This document shows, piece by piece, positions 17,791-25,916 of a stretch of DNA of 64,000 bases. Every line of letters begins with the position of its first letter. Position 1 is the stretch's first letter. Under the pieces are notes generated by a model, which was not told the DNA's origin, did no database searches, and saw only the letters and a program-made list of their open reading frames with translations. A program made the position numbers and the translations under genes. Source of the stretch: Minwuia thermotolerans. Lineage in GTDB: Bacteria; Pseudomonadota; Alphaproteobacteria; Minwuiales; Minwuiaceae. The stretch is taken from NCBI RefSeq assembly GCF_002924445.1, contig NZ_PIGG01000045.1, positions 62,001-126,000 of the forward strand, read 5' to 3'.

Positions 17791-18252
17791 TCAGGCCTTG
17801 CCCGCGCGAATCTCCGCGGCGCGGTGAATGCCGCGGCGGATGCGGGCGTAGGTGCCGCAACGGCAGATGTTGGTCATTGCCGCATCGATCTCGGCATCAC
17901 TCGGCGCCGGGTTCTCCGCCAAAAGCGCGGCGGCGGCCATGATCTGCCCGGACTGGCAGTAGCCGCACTGGGGCACGTCGATCTCCGCCCAGGCCTGCTG
18001 CACCGGATGGGCGTTGTCCGGCGACAGCCCCTCGATCGTGGTGATCCTTGCCTCACCCACCGCCTCGACCGGCAACACGCATGTCCGGGTGGCGACGCCA
18101 TCCAGATGCACGGTGCAGGCGCCGCAGAGCCCGGCCCCGCAGCCGAAACGGGTGCCGACCAGACCCACGGTGTCGCGCAGCACCCAGAGCAGCGGCGTGT
18201 CGGGTTCGACATCGACCTGGAGCCTGCGGCCATTGACGTTGAGCGTGAACAT
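17791..18252 (-). CDS. iorA: 2Fe-2S subunit of IorAB-type molybdenum hydroxylase
   Basis: 153 residues with two [2Fe-2S] sites of the xanthine oxidase family. The plant-type ferredoxin domain has [15 protein letters not shown] plus a downstream Cys in TRTCVLP. The all-alpha domain has [10 protein letters not shown] and CRCGTY. It passes electrons from the molybdenum subunit encoded just upstream (26-bp gap). No FAD subunit is present, as in isoquinoline 1-oxidoreductase and related aldehyde dehydrogenases, which pass electrons to cytochromes. No cytochrome c gene is adjacent here. Confidence 0.92.
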   Translation of the reverse strand: MFTLNVNGRRLQVDVEPDTPLLWVLRDTVGLVGTRFGCGAGLCGACTVHLDGVATRTCVLPVEAVGEARITTIEGLSPDNAHPVQQAWAEIDVPQCGYCQSGQIMAAAALLAENPAPSDAEIDAAMTNICRCGTYARIRRGIHRAAEIRAGKA

Positions 18253-18278
18253 GGCGGCGTCTCTCCGTTGCAGGCGTC

Positions 18279-20444
18279 TCAGACGCTGAAGCCGTGGCGG
18301 GTCAGCGGAAGCTCCCGGATGCGCCGCCCGGTCGCGGCGAAGATCGCGTTGACCAGCGCGCCGGCGGCGGGCGGCGTGCCCGGCTCGCCCAGGCCGGTCG
18401 GATGGGCGTCGCTGTCGATGAAATGGACCTCGACGGGCGGCGCCTCGTTCAGATGCATGACGCGGTAGTCGTGGAAATTGCTCTGTTCGACGCGCCCGCC
18501 CTCGACGGTGATCTCGCTGAACAGCGCCCCTTCCAGACCCCAGAGCACGGCGCCGTGGACCTGCGATTCGGCGATGGCCGGGTTGATCACGCGGCCGCAG
18601 TCGACCGCGCAGACGATACGGTGGATCGTCAGGTCACCCTTCCCCCCGACCGAAATCTCGGCGACCTCCGCAACCCAGGTGCCGAAGGAGCGGTGCACGG
18701 CAATACCCTGGAAACGGCCCTTCGGCGCCTCGCCCCAACCCGCCTTTTCCGCCGCCAGCTCCAGCACGCCGAGATAGCGCGGCTCTCCCGCCAGCAATCG
18801 GCGGCGGTATTCGACCGGATCGATCCCGGCCGCGTGGGCGCACTCATCGACCACCGCCTCCTTGCAGAAGCCCGAGAGCGAATGCTGTACCGAGCGGTGT
18901 GAGCCCGTCGGCAGCGCGAAATCCATGATCTCCGTATCGACGTCGAGATCGTCGACCGCGTAGGGAAACGGATTGGTTTCGACGAAGGAGCGGCTGAGTC
19001 CCGCACCCATGTTGACGTCGCCGATGATCGATTCCACCGGTATCCAGGCGAGATGCGGGAGATTGTCGTCCAGGGCGCGTTCGAAATGCGAAGGCTCTGC
19101 GACCTTGACGCGCCAGTTCGTCGGCATGCCGTCCTGGCCGAGCGCAATCTGGAAGCGGACGCGCGACATCGGGCGGTAGAAATCGTGGCGCATGTCTTCC
19201 TCGCGCGTCCAGAGCAGCTTCACGGGCTTGCCGATGGCCCTGGCAACGGTCACCGCCTGGCGGACGAAATCGCTCTCGAGACGCCGCCCGAAGCCGCCGC
19301 CCAGATGCGTGGTGTTGATCTCGATCCGGTCCTTCGGCAGTCCCGTGACCTCCCGGATCGCGGCCGAGGCCGATTGCTGGTTCTGGGTCGGCGCCCAGAC
19401 CCGGCAGAAGTCCGCCGTCACGTGGGCGGTGCAGTTCATCGGCTCCAGCGGCTGATGCGCCAGCAGCGGCGTCTGGTATTCAACATCCAGGTGATGGGCG
19501 GCACCCTCGAAATCCCGCGTGGCCATTTTGGCGAGCGACGCCTTCATCGCCCCGGTGAAGCGCGCGCTGCTCTCGTCCGCATTGGGCCCGTCGTCCCAGG
19601 CGACCGAGAGCGCCTCGAGTCCCTTCTTCGCGCGCCAGAAACTGTCGGCAACGACGGCGACGCCGTTGTGGATCGGCACCACGGCCCGCACCCCGGGCGA
19701 GGCCAGGGCGGCGGCTTCGTCCATTCCCGCGATGGTTCCGCCGACGACTGGCGACTGGGCCACGGTCGCGTAGAGCATGTCCGGCAGCCGGACATCGATG
19801 CCATAGATCGGCGCGCCGCTGATCTTGCCCGGCGTGTCGAGCCGCCGGACCGGCTGACCCACCAGCCGGAAGGAGGCGGCGTCCTTGAGCGGCGGATCCG
19901 AAGGCGGCGAGAGCCCGGCCGCCGCGGCGGCGAGCTCGCCATAGCCTGCCGACCGGCCGTCCGGATGACGGACCGTCGACACGTCAGTGGTGCAGTCCGT
20001 GGCCGCCACGTCCCAGCTCTCCGCGGCGGCCTCCACCAGCATCATGCGCGCGGCCGCGCCCAGCTTCCTGAGCTTCTCCCAATGGCTGGTCACCGAATTG
20101 CTGCCGCCGGTCACCTGGACCATGTAGTCCGGATTGTCGAAGGCGGCGTGATAGGGCGCGAACACCTTGCGGATGACGGTCCAGTCGGCGTCCATTTCCT
20201 CGGCGACGATCATGGTGAGCGCGGTCTGCACACCCTGGCCCATCTCCGAGGCCGGCACGAAAAATGTGATCGCGCCGTCGCCGTCAATGTGGAGCCAGGC
20301 GTTGCGGAAGGCTTCCTTCCCGTCGGTCTCCGAGAAGGCGTCGATGGTATCGAGTTCCGGACTGCAGCCGATCAGCAGCCCGGCCGCCGACAACGCGCCC
20401 AGGCTCAGAAACTGCCGTCTGTCGAGGCTCTGAGACCTTGCCAT
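18279..20444 (-). CDS. iorB: Molybdopterin subunit of IorAB-type hydroxylase
   Basis: 721 residues. The N-terminus has a twin-arginine leader ([19 protein letters not shown]) ending in IGCSPE, which could also act as a lipobox. The protein is therefore predicted to act in the periplasm or at its membrane face. Family blocks include [29 protein letters not shown] and, at the C-terminus, [14 protein letters not shown] with the catalytic Glu. It hydroxylates an N-heterocycle or oxidises an aldehyde using water; substrate unknown. Transcribed first, then iorA. Confidence 0.92.
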   Translation of the reverse strand: MARSQSLDRRQFLSLGALSAAGLLIGCSPELDTIDAFSETDGKEAFRNAWLHIDGDGAITFFVPASEMGQGVQTALTMIVAEEMDADWTVIRKVFAPYHAAFDNPDYMVQVTGGSNSVTSHWEKLRKLGAAARMMLVEAAAESWDVAATDCTTDVSTVRHPDGRSAGYGELAAAAAGLSPPSDPPLKDAASFRLVGQPVRRLDTPGKISGAPIYGIDVRLPDMLYATVAQSPVVGGTIAGMDEAAALASPGVRAVVPIHNGVAVVADSFWRAKKGLEALSVAWDDGPNADESSARFTGAMKASLAKMATRDFEGAAHHLDVEYQTPLLAHQPLEPMNCTAHVTADFCRVWAPTQNQQSASAAIREVTGLPKDRIEINTTHLGGGFGRRLESDFVRQAVTVARAIGKPVKLLWTREEDMRHDFYRPMSRVRFQIALGQDGMPTNWRVKVAEPSHFERALDDNLPHLAWIPVESIIGDVNMGAGLSRSFVETNPFPYAVDDLDVDTEIMDFALPTGSHRSVQHSLSGFCKEAVVDECAHAAGIDPVEYRRRLLAGEPRYLGVLELAAEKAGWGEAPKGRFQGIAVHRSFGTWVAEVAEISVGGKGDLTIHRIVCAVDCGRVINPAIAESQVHGAVLWGLEGALFSEITVEGGRVEQSNFHDYRVMHLNEAPPVEVHFIDSDAHPTGLGEPGTPPAAGALVNAIFAATGRRIRELPLTRHGFSV

Positions 20445-20545
20445 GGCGCGCCGCCGCTGTTGTGACCCGCTCGACTATGGCCCCCTGGCCCGCACGTGGC
20501 CAAGACCCGGCGTGTAAACTTTCGTAACGGCCGGAGAACGACCGC

Positions 20546-21316
20546 TCAGCCCTTCAGCCGCGCCAGGATCGCGCCCATGCGCTCGCCGACGTCGGCGATC
20601 TCGTACGCCGCTTCGGCCTCATATCGGAGGCCCTCGTCGAGACCCGCATTCTCGGACTTCCGGTAGAGATCCTTGTAGGCCGCGATGGAGCCGGCGCTGT
20701 TCTCGGCGATCGCGGCGGCCAGCTTCGCCACATGGGTGTCGAGCTCCGCCAATGGCACCGCCTCCATGATTAGGCCGTATTGTGCCGCCTCGACGCCGGT
20801 GATCGTGCGTGCAGTGAAGGAGAGCTCTTTGGCGCGCTGCATGCCGACACGTCGCGCCAGCCGCTGGGTCATGCCCCAGGTTGGACGCAGGCCGATCTTC
20901 GCATGCGTGTCGCCGAACTTCGCCTCTTCGGCGGCGATCGCGATGTCGGCGGCGAGCATCAATTCAACGCCGCCGGTGAAGCAGAAACCGTTGACCTTGG
21001 CGATCACCGCCTGGGGCATGTGTTCCATCAGGCGCTGCACGCGGCGCGCCGCCGCATTCAGTTCCTCGCCCACGTCGCCGGCGGTCAGGTCGCGGCCGGT
21101 CGCCTGCAGCGCCTTGAGATCGACGCCGGCGGTGAAGGCGCGGCCCGCGCCGGTGAGAACCACCACACCGATATCGTCCGAGCGCGCAAACCCTTCCAGC
21201 GCGTTGCCCGTCTGGCGCAGCATCTCGGCAGTCAGGGCGTTGAGCGCGTCCGGCCGGTCGAAGGTGACGGTGGCGACCCTGCCGACGGTCTCCACGGTGA
21301 TGAATTCGCTGGTCAT
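20546..21316 (-). CDS. Enoyl-CoA hydratase/isomerase family protein (crotonase)
   Basis: 256-residue crotonase-fold enzyme acting on acyl-CoA. The oxyanion-hole segments are GAGRAFTAGVDLKAL and NGFCFTGGVELMLAADIA. Of the two hydratase glutamates, the one in the PEI-type position is replaced (FGDTHAKIGLRP), while the second seems kept (RAKELSFTAR). It is therefore less likely to be a standard 2-enoyl-CoA hydratase and may be an isomerase, hydrolase or other crotonase. No other beta-oxidation gene lies next to it. Confidence 0.85.
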   Translation of the reverse strand: MTSEFITVETVGRVATVTFDRPDALNALTAEMLRQTGNALEGFARSDDIGVVVLTGAGRAFTAGVDLKALQATGRDLTAGDVGEELNAAARRVQRLMEHMPQAVIAKVNGFCFTGGVELMLAADIAIAAEEAKFGDTHAKIGLRPTWGMTQRLARRVGMQRAKELSFTARTITGVEAAQYGLIMEAVPLAELDTHVAKLAAAIAENSAGSIAAYKDLYRKSENAGLDEGLRYEAEAAYEIADVGERMGAILARLKG

Positions 21317-21372
21317 GACGCCCTCCCCCTCCGGTTTGCCGCGCGATCCTAGTGCGGGCGGCGACAGCCCGT

Positions 21373-21867
21373 CTAGGACAGGAAATCGACGGCGAGGACG
21401 AGGCGGTCGACCTCGTCGGTCTGCTCCGCAAGCGGCAGCACGAGAGCCAGGAACGCCACCGCCGTTCCGCCCACCACGCGCAGTTCGCCGCGGAACCCCG
21501 CGGGCTCGCGATGCTCGGCGGCCGCGCGGCAGATCCGCTCGAAGCCCTTCAGGACCTGGCCGTCATAGACTTCCCGGAACCAGCGCCCGTCGTCGTCGCG
21601 CCCGGTGACCTCGGCAAAGCGCGAGCCCTGCAGACGCCAGCGGAACGCGCGGCCCCCCTCGCCCACGTCGATCAGGCTGGCATGGCCGACCCAGGGCAGC
21701 AGCTTCTCCGGGGAAAAGTCGCCGTGATCCGGCAACCGGCCGCCGTCCCGGCGGTCGCGCCAGTAGTCCTCGATCGATTCGAGCAGGTGGGAACGCGACG
21801 CCGCGGCGGGCGTTTCCGTCAGTTCCAGACTTTCATACGCGGTCTGGTCTTCTCTGTTCCGGGCCAT
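21373..21867 (-). CDS. PAS_5-type domain protein
   Basis: 164 residues from the ATG at 21867 (MARNREDQTAY); an upstream in-frame start at 21897 is possible. The pattern YWRDRRDGGRLPDHGDFSPEKLLPWVGHASLIDV followed by FRWRLQGSRFAEVTGRD (about residues 35-95) is the PAS_5 family, common in alphaproteobacteria and usually a stand-alone sensor-like domain of unknown ligand. No output domain or membrane segment is visible. The gap of 84 bp to the next upstream gene shows nothing notable. Confidence 0.75.
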   Translation of the reverse strand: MARNREDQTAYESLELTETPAAASRSHLLESIEDYWRDRRDGGRLPDHGDFSPEKLLPWVGHASLIDVGEGGRAFRWRLQGSRFAEVTGRDDDGRWFREVYDGQVLKGFERICRAAAEHREPAGFRGELRVVGGTAVAFLALVLPLAEQTDEVDRLVLAVDFLS

Positions 21868-21951
21868 GCTGCCGCTCCGATACGCGAACGGGGTCACCGG
21901 GAGATGGGTTTCGGCCGCCGGCGCTTCAACGCGCCGACCCGACTCTCGGCC

Positions 21952-22185
21952 TCAGCGGTGGCGGTTGCGCACCCGCACGCGCTCGCGCCAATGGAGCGCA
22001 ACAGCGAGGACGGCGCCCAGTCCCGCGGCGGCGAGCACGATGGCCAGATGGGTCCGGTCGGAGACCCAGTGCGCGACCAGTCCGACGATGCCGGTGACCG
22101 GCTCGCCATGGCCCGGATGGGCCGAAGCGCCCGTGGCGGCAAGGGTGGACAGGACAGCGGCGGAAAGGACGGACAGGTGGCGCAC
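21952..22185 (-). CDS. Small HPGH membrane protein of the cyd operon, function unknown
   Basis: 77 residues from a GTG at 22185, chosen because GAGGAG lies 6 nt upstream. The N-terminal signal-like segment (HLSVLSAAVLSTLAATGASA) is followed by HPGHGEPVTG, one hydrophobic segment (THLAIVLAAAGLGAVLAVAL) and a very basic tail (HWRERVRVRNRHR). The two His could bind metal or haem. It is the last gene of the cydAB-DUF2474 run, 45 bp after the tiny subunit. A role in bd oxidase assembly would be a guess. Confidence 0.6.
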   Translation of the reverse strand: MRHLSVLSAAVLSTLAATGASAHPGHGEPVTGIVGLVAHWVSDRTHLAIVLAAAGLGAVLAVALHWRERVRVRNRHR

Positions 22186-22230
22186 GGCGTTCTCCTCGAA
22201 AGTGCTCAGTCGACAGGCAGCGGTCACGAT

Positions 22231-22344
22231 CTAGGCAAGAATCAGCTTCAGGAGCAAGCTCGCAAGCCCCAGTGCGGCAACGCCGCACGCCCAGATCGCC
22301 ACGAACCAAAGGATCCGGCGGACTCTTTCAGGAATCGCCGGCAC
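22231..22344 (-). CDS. DUF2474/CydX-like single-span subunit of cytochrome bd
   Basis: A 37-residue protein starting at GTG 22344, three bases after the cydB stop; a TTG overlapping the cydB stop (22350) is an alternative. The sequence ERVRRILWFVAIWACGVAAL continues to LGLASLLLKLILA: one transmembrane helix after a short basic N-terminus, ending with the gene. Position and pattern match DUF2474 proteins, which accompany cyanide-insensitive-type bd oxidases in place of CydX and stabilise the haem centres. Easily missed because of its size and non-ATG start. Confidence 0.8.
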   Translation of the reverse strand: MPAIPERVRRILWFVAIWACGVAALGLASLLLKLILA

Positions 22345-22346
22345 GC

Positions 22347-23348
22347 TCAATGGTAACCCTCTCCCTCCCGCACCTTGCCGCGGAACACCCAATAGGCGTG
22401 CACGGTGTAGGCCAGAATGATGGGCAACAGGATACCGGCGCCGACCAGCATGAAGATCAGGGTGCTCCGCGGCGCCGCCGCCTCCACGATGGTGATCTCC
22501 GGCGGGATCATCATCGGCCAGAAGCTGATGCCGAGGCCGACGAAGCAGAGCGCGAACAGACCCTGGGCGGCGAGGAACGGCGCCCGGTCGCCGCCGCGCA
22601 ACAGGCCACGCACCATGATCGCGGCCGTCGCCGCGACCAGCAGCGGCACCGGCCAGGCGAACCAGATCACGGGCGTGCTGAACCAGCGCTGGAAATAGAG
22701 CGGATCGAGGAACGGCGTCCAGAGGCTGACCGCGCCGACCAGGACATAGGTGGTCACGCCGGCGGCCCAAGCGAAATCCGTCGCCTGGCGGCGCAGCCCG
22801 CCCTCGGTCTTCATGATCAGCCAGGTGGCGCCGAGCAGGGCATATCCGGCGATCAGCGCCGCGCCGGTAAACAGGCTGAAGGGCGTCAGCCAGTCGAAGG
22901 GCCCGCCGGCATAGGCCCGGTTCTCCACCGCGATCCCCTGCACCAGCGCCCCCAGGGTCACACCCTGCGCCAGCGCCGCGACGAGCGAACCGCCGAAGAA
23001 GGAGGCGTCCCAGAGCCAGCGGCGGCGTTCGCTCTTCCAGCGGAACTCGAACGCGACCCCGCGGAAGATCAGCGCCACCAGCATCACGATGACGGGGATG
23101 TAGAGCGCCGGCATGATCACGGCGTAGGCCAGCGGGAAGACCGCGAACAGCCCGCCCCCGCCGAGGACCAGCCAGGTTTCGTTACCGTCCCAGACCGGCG
23201 CGACGGAGTTCATCGCGACGTCCCGGCGTGCGTCGTCCTTCAGCATCGGGAACAGGATGCCGATGCCCAGGTCGAAACCGTCCAGGGCGACATAGAGCAG
23301 GACGGACAGGGCGATCAGACATGCCCATACATAGGCGAGTTCAGGCAT
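22347..23348 (-). CDS. cydB: Cytochrome bd-type quinol oxidase subunit II
   Basis: 333-residue membrane protein with about nine hydrophobic segments. It begins AYVWACLIALSVLLYVALDGFDLG and has the conserved NSVAPVWDGNETWLVLGGGG, LIFRGVAFEFRW and MIPPEITIVEAAAP blocks of CydB/CioB. It pairs with subunit I to reduce O2 with electrons from quinol and builds charge across the membrane without proton pumping. The start overlaps the cydA stop by 8 bp. Confidence 0.97.
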   Translation of the reverse strand: MPELAYVWACLIALSVLLYVALDGFDLGIGILFPMLKDDARRDVAMNSVAPVWDGNETWLVLGGGGLFAVFPLAYAVIMPALYIPVIVMLVALIFRGVAFEFRWKSERRRWLWDASFFGGSLVAALAQGVTLGALVQGIAVENRAYAGGPFDWLTPFSLFTGAALIAGYALLGATWLIMKTEGGLRRQATDFAWAAGVTTYVLVGAVSLWTPFLDPLYFQRWFSTPVIWFAWPVPLLVAATAAIMVRGLLRGGDRAPFLAAQGLFALCFVGLGISFWPMMIPPEITIVEAAAPRSTLIFMLVGAGILLPIILAYTVHAYWVFRGKVREGEGYH

Positions 23349-24735
23349 GGCGGCCCTCCTTCATCGCGCTTTCGCTGGGCGCCGCACGGGTGGGACCGGG
23401 TTCGGCCTCCTCCGCCTCCGGCGTGCCCGGCGTCGCCGCCATCAGCCGCAGGATGTAGACCGCGCCCGCGCCGAAGACGGCGAAATAGGTGACGACGAAG
23501 ACCGCCAGCGAGGTCCCCACCGTCCCGGCGTCGATCTCCGAGGCCGACTGGGAGGTCCGCAGCAGGCCGTAGACCGTCCAGGGCTGACGCCCGACCTCGG
23601 TCGTCACCCAGCCGGCCAGCACCGCGACGATGCCCGACGGGCCCATGACGACGCCGGCACGGAGCAGCCAGCCGCTGTCGAACAGTCTTCGGCGCCAGCG
23701 CAGCCAGAGGCTCCAGAACCCGAGCAGCGCCATGGCCGCGCCCAGCGCCACCATGATCCGGAAACTCCAGAACACGATCGTCGCATTCGGCCGGTCCCCG
23801 GGCGGGAAGGCCTTCAGCCCCTGAACCTCGCCTTCCCATTCATGGGTCAGGATCAGACTGCCAAGCTTCGGTATCTCGATCGCGTAGCGTGTTTCCTCCG
23901 CCGCCATGTCGGGCCAGCCGAACAGGATCAGCGGCGCGCCGCGCTGCGTCTCGAAATGCCCTTCCATTGCCGCGACCTTGGCCGGCTGGTGCTCCAGCGT
24001 GTTCAGGCCGTGCAGATCGCCGGCGAGGATCTGCGCCGGCGCCACCAGGGCCGCCATCCACATGGCCATGGAGAACATGACCCGCGCCGCCTCGTTCGCC
24101 CGGTCGCGCAACAGGTGGAAGGCGCCGACCGCGCCGACGATGAAGGCGGTGGTGAGGTAGGCCGCCAGCACCATGTGCACGAGGCGGTAGGGAAAGGACG
24201 GGTTGAAGACGATGTCCCACCAGTCGTCGGGTACGAACTGGCCCGCAGCATTGATGGCGTAGCCGGCGGGCGTCTGCATCCAGCTGTTCACCGACAGGAT
24301 CCAGAATGCCGAGAAGAAGGTGCCGAAGGCGACCATCAGCGTGGCCGTGAAGTGCAGGCGCTTCCCCACCCGCTTCATGCCGAACAGCATGATGCCGAGG
24401 AAGCCGGCCTCGAGGAAGAACGCCGACAGCACCTCGTAGCCCATCAGCGGGCCGAGGATCGGTCCCGTCCGGTCGGAGAAGACGCTCCAGTTGGTGCCGA
24501 ACTGGTAAGACATGACGATGCCGGAGACGACGCCCATGCCGAAGCTGAGGGCGAAGATCTTCAGCCAGAAACGGAATACCCGGAGGTAGATATCCCGGCC
24601 CGTCCACAGCCAGAGCGCCTCGAGTACCGCAAGATAGGAGGCCAGGCCGATGGTGATTGCCGGGAAGACGATGTGGAACGCGACCGTGAAGGCGAACTGC
24701 GCCCGGGCGAGGTCGACGGCGAGGGACTGGTCCAT
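23341..24735 (-). CDS. cydA: Cytochrome bd-type quinol oxidase subunit I (CIO type)
   Basis: 464-residue subunit carrying the three haems. Haem ligand His19 is in TVAFHIVFPAITIG; GYEVLSAFFLEAGFLGIMLFG carries conserved Glu residues and GRQPWTVYGLLRTSQS is the family block near the C-terminus. It is shorter than E. coli CydA and lacks the Q-loop insertion, which places it with the cyanide-insensitive (CioA) subgroup. DUF2474 next to it agrees. First gene of a four-gene run. The 159-bp divergent upstream region shows no clear FNR-type box. Confidence 0.96.
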   Translation of the reverse strand: MDQSLAVDLARAQFAFTVAFHIVFPAITIGLASYLAVLEALWLWTGRDIYLRVFRFWLKIFALSFGMGVVSGIVMSYQFGTNWSVFSDRTGPILGPLMGYEVLSAFFLEAGFLGIMLFGMKRVGKRLHFTATLMVAFGTFFSAFWILSVNSWMQTPAGYAINAAGQFVPDDWWDIVFNPSFPYRLVHMVLAAYLTTAFIVGAVGAFHLLRDRANEAARVMFSMAMWMAALVAPAQILAGDLHGLNTLEHQPAKVAAMEGHFETQRGAPLILFGWPDMAAEETRYAIEIPKLGSLILTHEWEGEVQGLKAFPPGDRPNATIVFWSFRIMVALGAAMALLGFWSLWLRWRRRLFDSGWLLRAGVVMGPSGIVAVLAGWVTTEVGRQPWTVYGLLRTSQSASEIDAGTVGTSLAVFVVTYFAVFGAGAVYILRLMAATPGTPEAEEAEPGPTRAAPSESAMKEGRHA

Positions 24736-24894
24736 GGGGCGTTCCGTTCCTGCCTGAGAGGCTGTCTTCTATTTCACACCCGAAGCGCGGAGTTCACAGG
24801 CGCCCTGCTGTCGCAGGCCACATGTTGCCCTCCCGTTCTCGCTCTCATAGGATGTGTTTCATGAGATCATGCAATCGACATGAGGGAAAGTCGC

Positions 24895-25755
24895 ATGGGG
24901 CACGCACTGGTCTACGTCCTGTTGCCGGAGGATCCGGGAGCAACCGGAAAGCATCCCGATTCAGTCGTCATCGACCGCCTGATGCCTTACGCGGACATGG
25001 GCATGAGCGACGATACGGAGGCCTATCGGCTGTCCGAACCCGCGCCGCCGGATGATGATGGCTACATGTCGGCGAACTGGCGCATGACGCCGCGCCAATG
25101 CCGCCTCGAACTGGACGCCCGCCTGCAGGAAGCCGGTATCCCGAATGACATGACCGCAGAGACGCCGCTCGAGCGGCTTGCCGAGCTCGCCAACCGGACC
25201 CGGGAGTATCACGGCGAGAGCTATCGGGTGGAGAACGGCATGATCGTCGCTGTCTCGACCGTCCAGCCATTCCCGAAATACGACTGGTACGAAATTGGCG
25301 GGCGCTGGTCGTCCGAGTTTGCACCCCCTGAGGTCGTGAAACGCACGGAGCGCGAGGTCACCTGCAGCCTGTGCGAAGGCAGCGGCCGGCTGGTCGAGAA
25401 GACGGGCTTCCTCTCGAGCCTGTTCGGAAGGAAGCCCGACCCGTCGGACGGCGCCCCCTGTCCGCGCTGCAAGGCCACCGGCACCGTCACCGAAGTGACG
25501 GAGAGCGGCGAGGCCCGGGACGAGGACCTGATCCTGTCGCCGAAAGACGCGATACGGATCATGGACGCCGAGGACATCGGCGGCCCCTGGGCGATCGTTG
25601 ACCTCGACGGCGTCTGGCACGGCGGTGAAGGCGGCATGCTCTGGGGCCTCCCCGAAGAGGATGACGCCGAAGCCGCCATCAAGGACATTGCACGCGACAT
25701 CCTGCGCAGGGCGCCGGTGGGGACCGTCGTCGTGCCTGTCGACATCCACATGTAG
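24895..25755 (+). CDS. Protein of unknown function with paired CxxC zinc-knuckle motifs
   Basis: 286 residues from the ATG at 24895 (MGHALVYVLLPEDPG), with GAGGGA about 8 nt upstream. No signal peptide or membrane span. The middle part has KYDWYEIGGRWSSEF, then CSLCEGSGRLVEK and, about 35 residues on, CPRCKATGTVTE. These paired CxxCxxxG knuckles resemble a halved DnaJ zinc domain. The C-terminal part (GPWAIVDLDGVWHGGEGGMLWG) is acidic. The WY.IGGRW core looks like one found in some phage and actinobacterial proteins of unknown role, but I cannot name a family. Monocistronic, between cydA and an HD-GYP gene. Confidence 0.75.
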   Translation: MGHALVYVLLPEDPGATGKHPDSVVIDRLMPYADMGMSDDTEAYRLSEPAPPDDDGYMSANWRMTPRQCRLELDARLQEAGIPNDMTAETPLERLAELANRTREYHGESYRVENGMIVAVSTVQPFPKYDWYEIGGRWSSEFAPPEVVKRTEREVTCSLCEGSGRLVEKTGFLSSLFGRKPDPSDGAPCPRCKATGTVTEVTESGEARDEDLILSPKDAIRIMDAEDIGGPWAIVDLDGVWHGGEGGMLWGLPEEDDAEAAIKDIARDILRRAPVGTVVVPVDIHM

Positions 25756-25796
25756 CCAAGGTCACTGCGCGTAGCCCCCCGCACACTTCGTGTCAT

Positions 25797-25821
25797 CATT
25801 CCTGGGGACATGCCAGGAATG
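25797..25821. repeat. Inverted repeat upstream of the HD-GYP gene
   Basis: CATTCCTGG (25797-25805) and CCAGGAATG (25813-25821) form a perfect 9-bp inverted repeat with a 7-nt centre, 95 bp ahead of the HD-GYP start. It could be an operator or the 3' hairpin of the preceding gene; no U-tract follows. Confidence 0.5.
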
Positions 25822-25916
25822 CACCACACAACAATTCCTGTTGCGCGCCATCTTTTTATAGAAGAACATCCAGTTCAACAAACCTGTTCGCGCTCCGGAC
25901 GCTTTTCGTGTGAGGT

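Noticed and set aside
24736-24894. FNR/Anr box for the cydAB operon
   Set aside because: I looked for TTGAT-N4-ATCAA in the divergent region and found no acceptable match.
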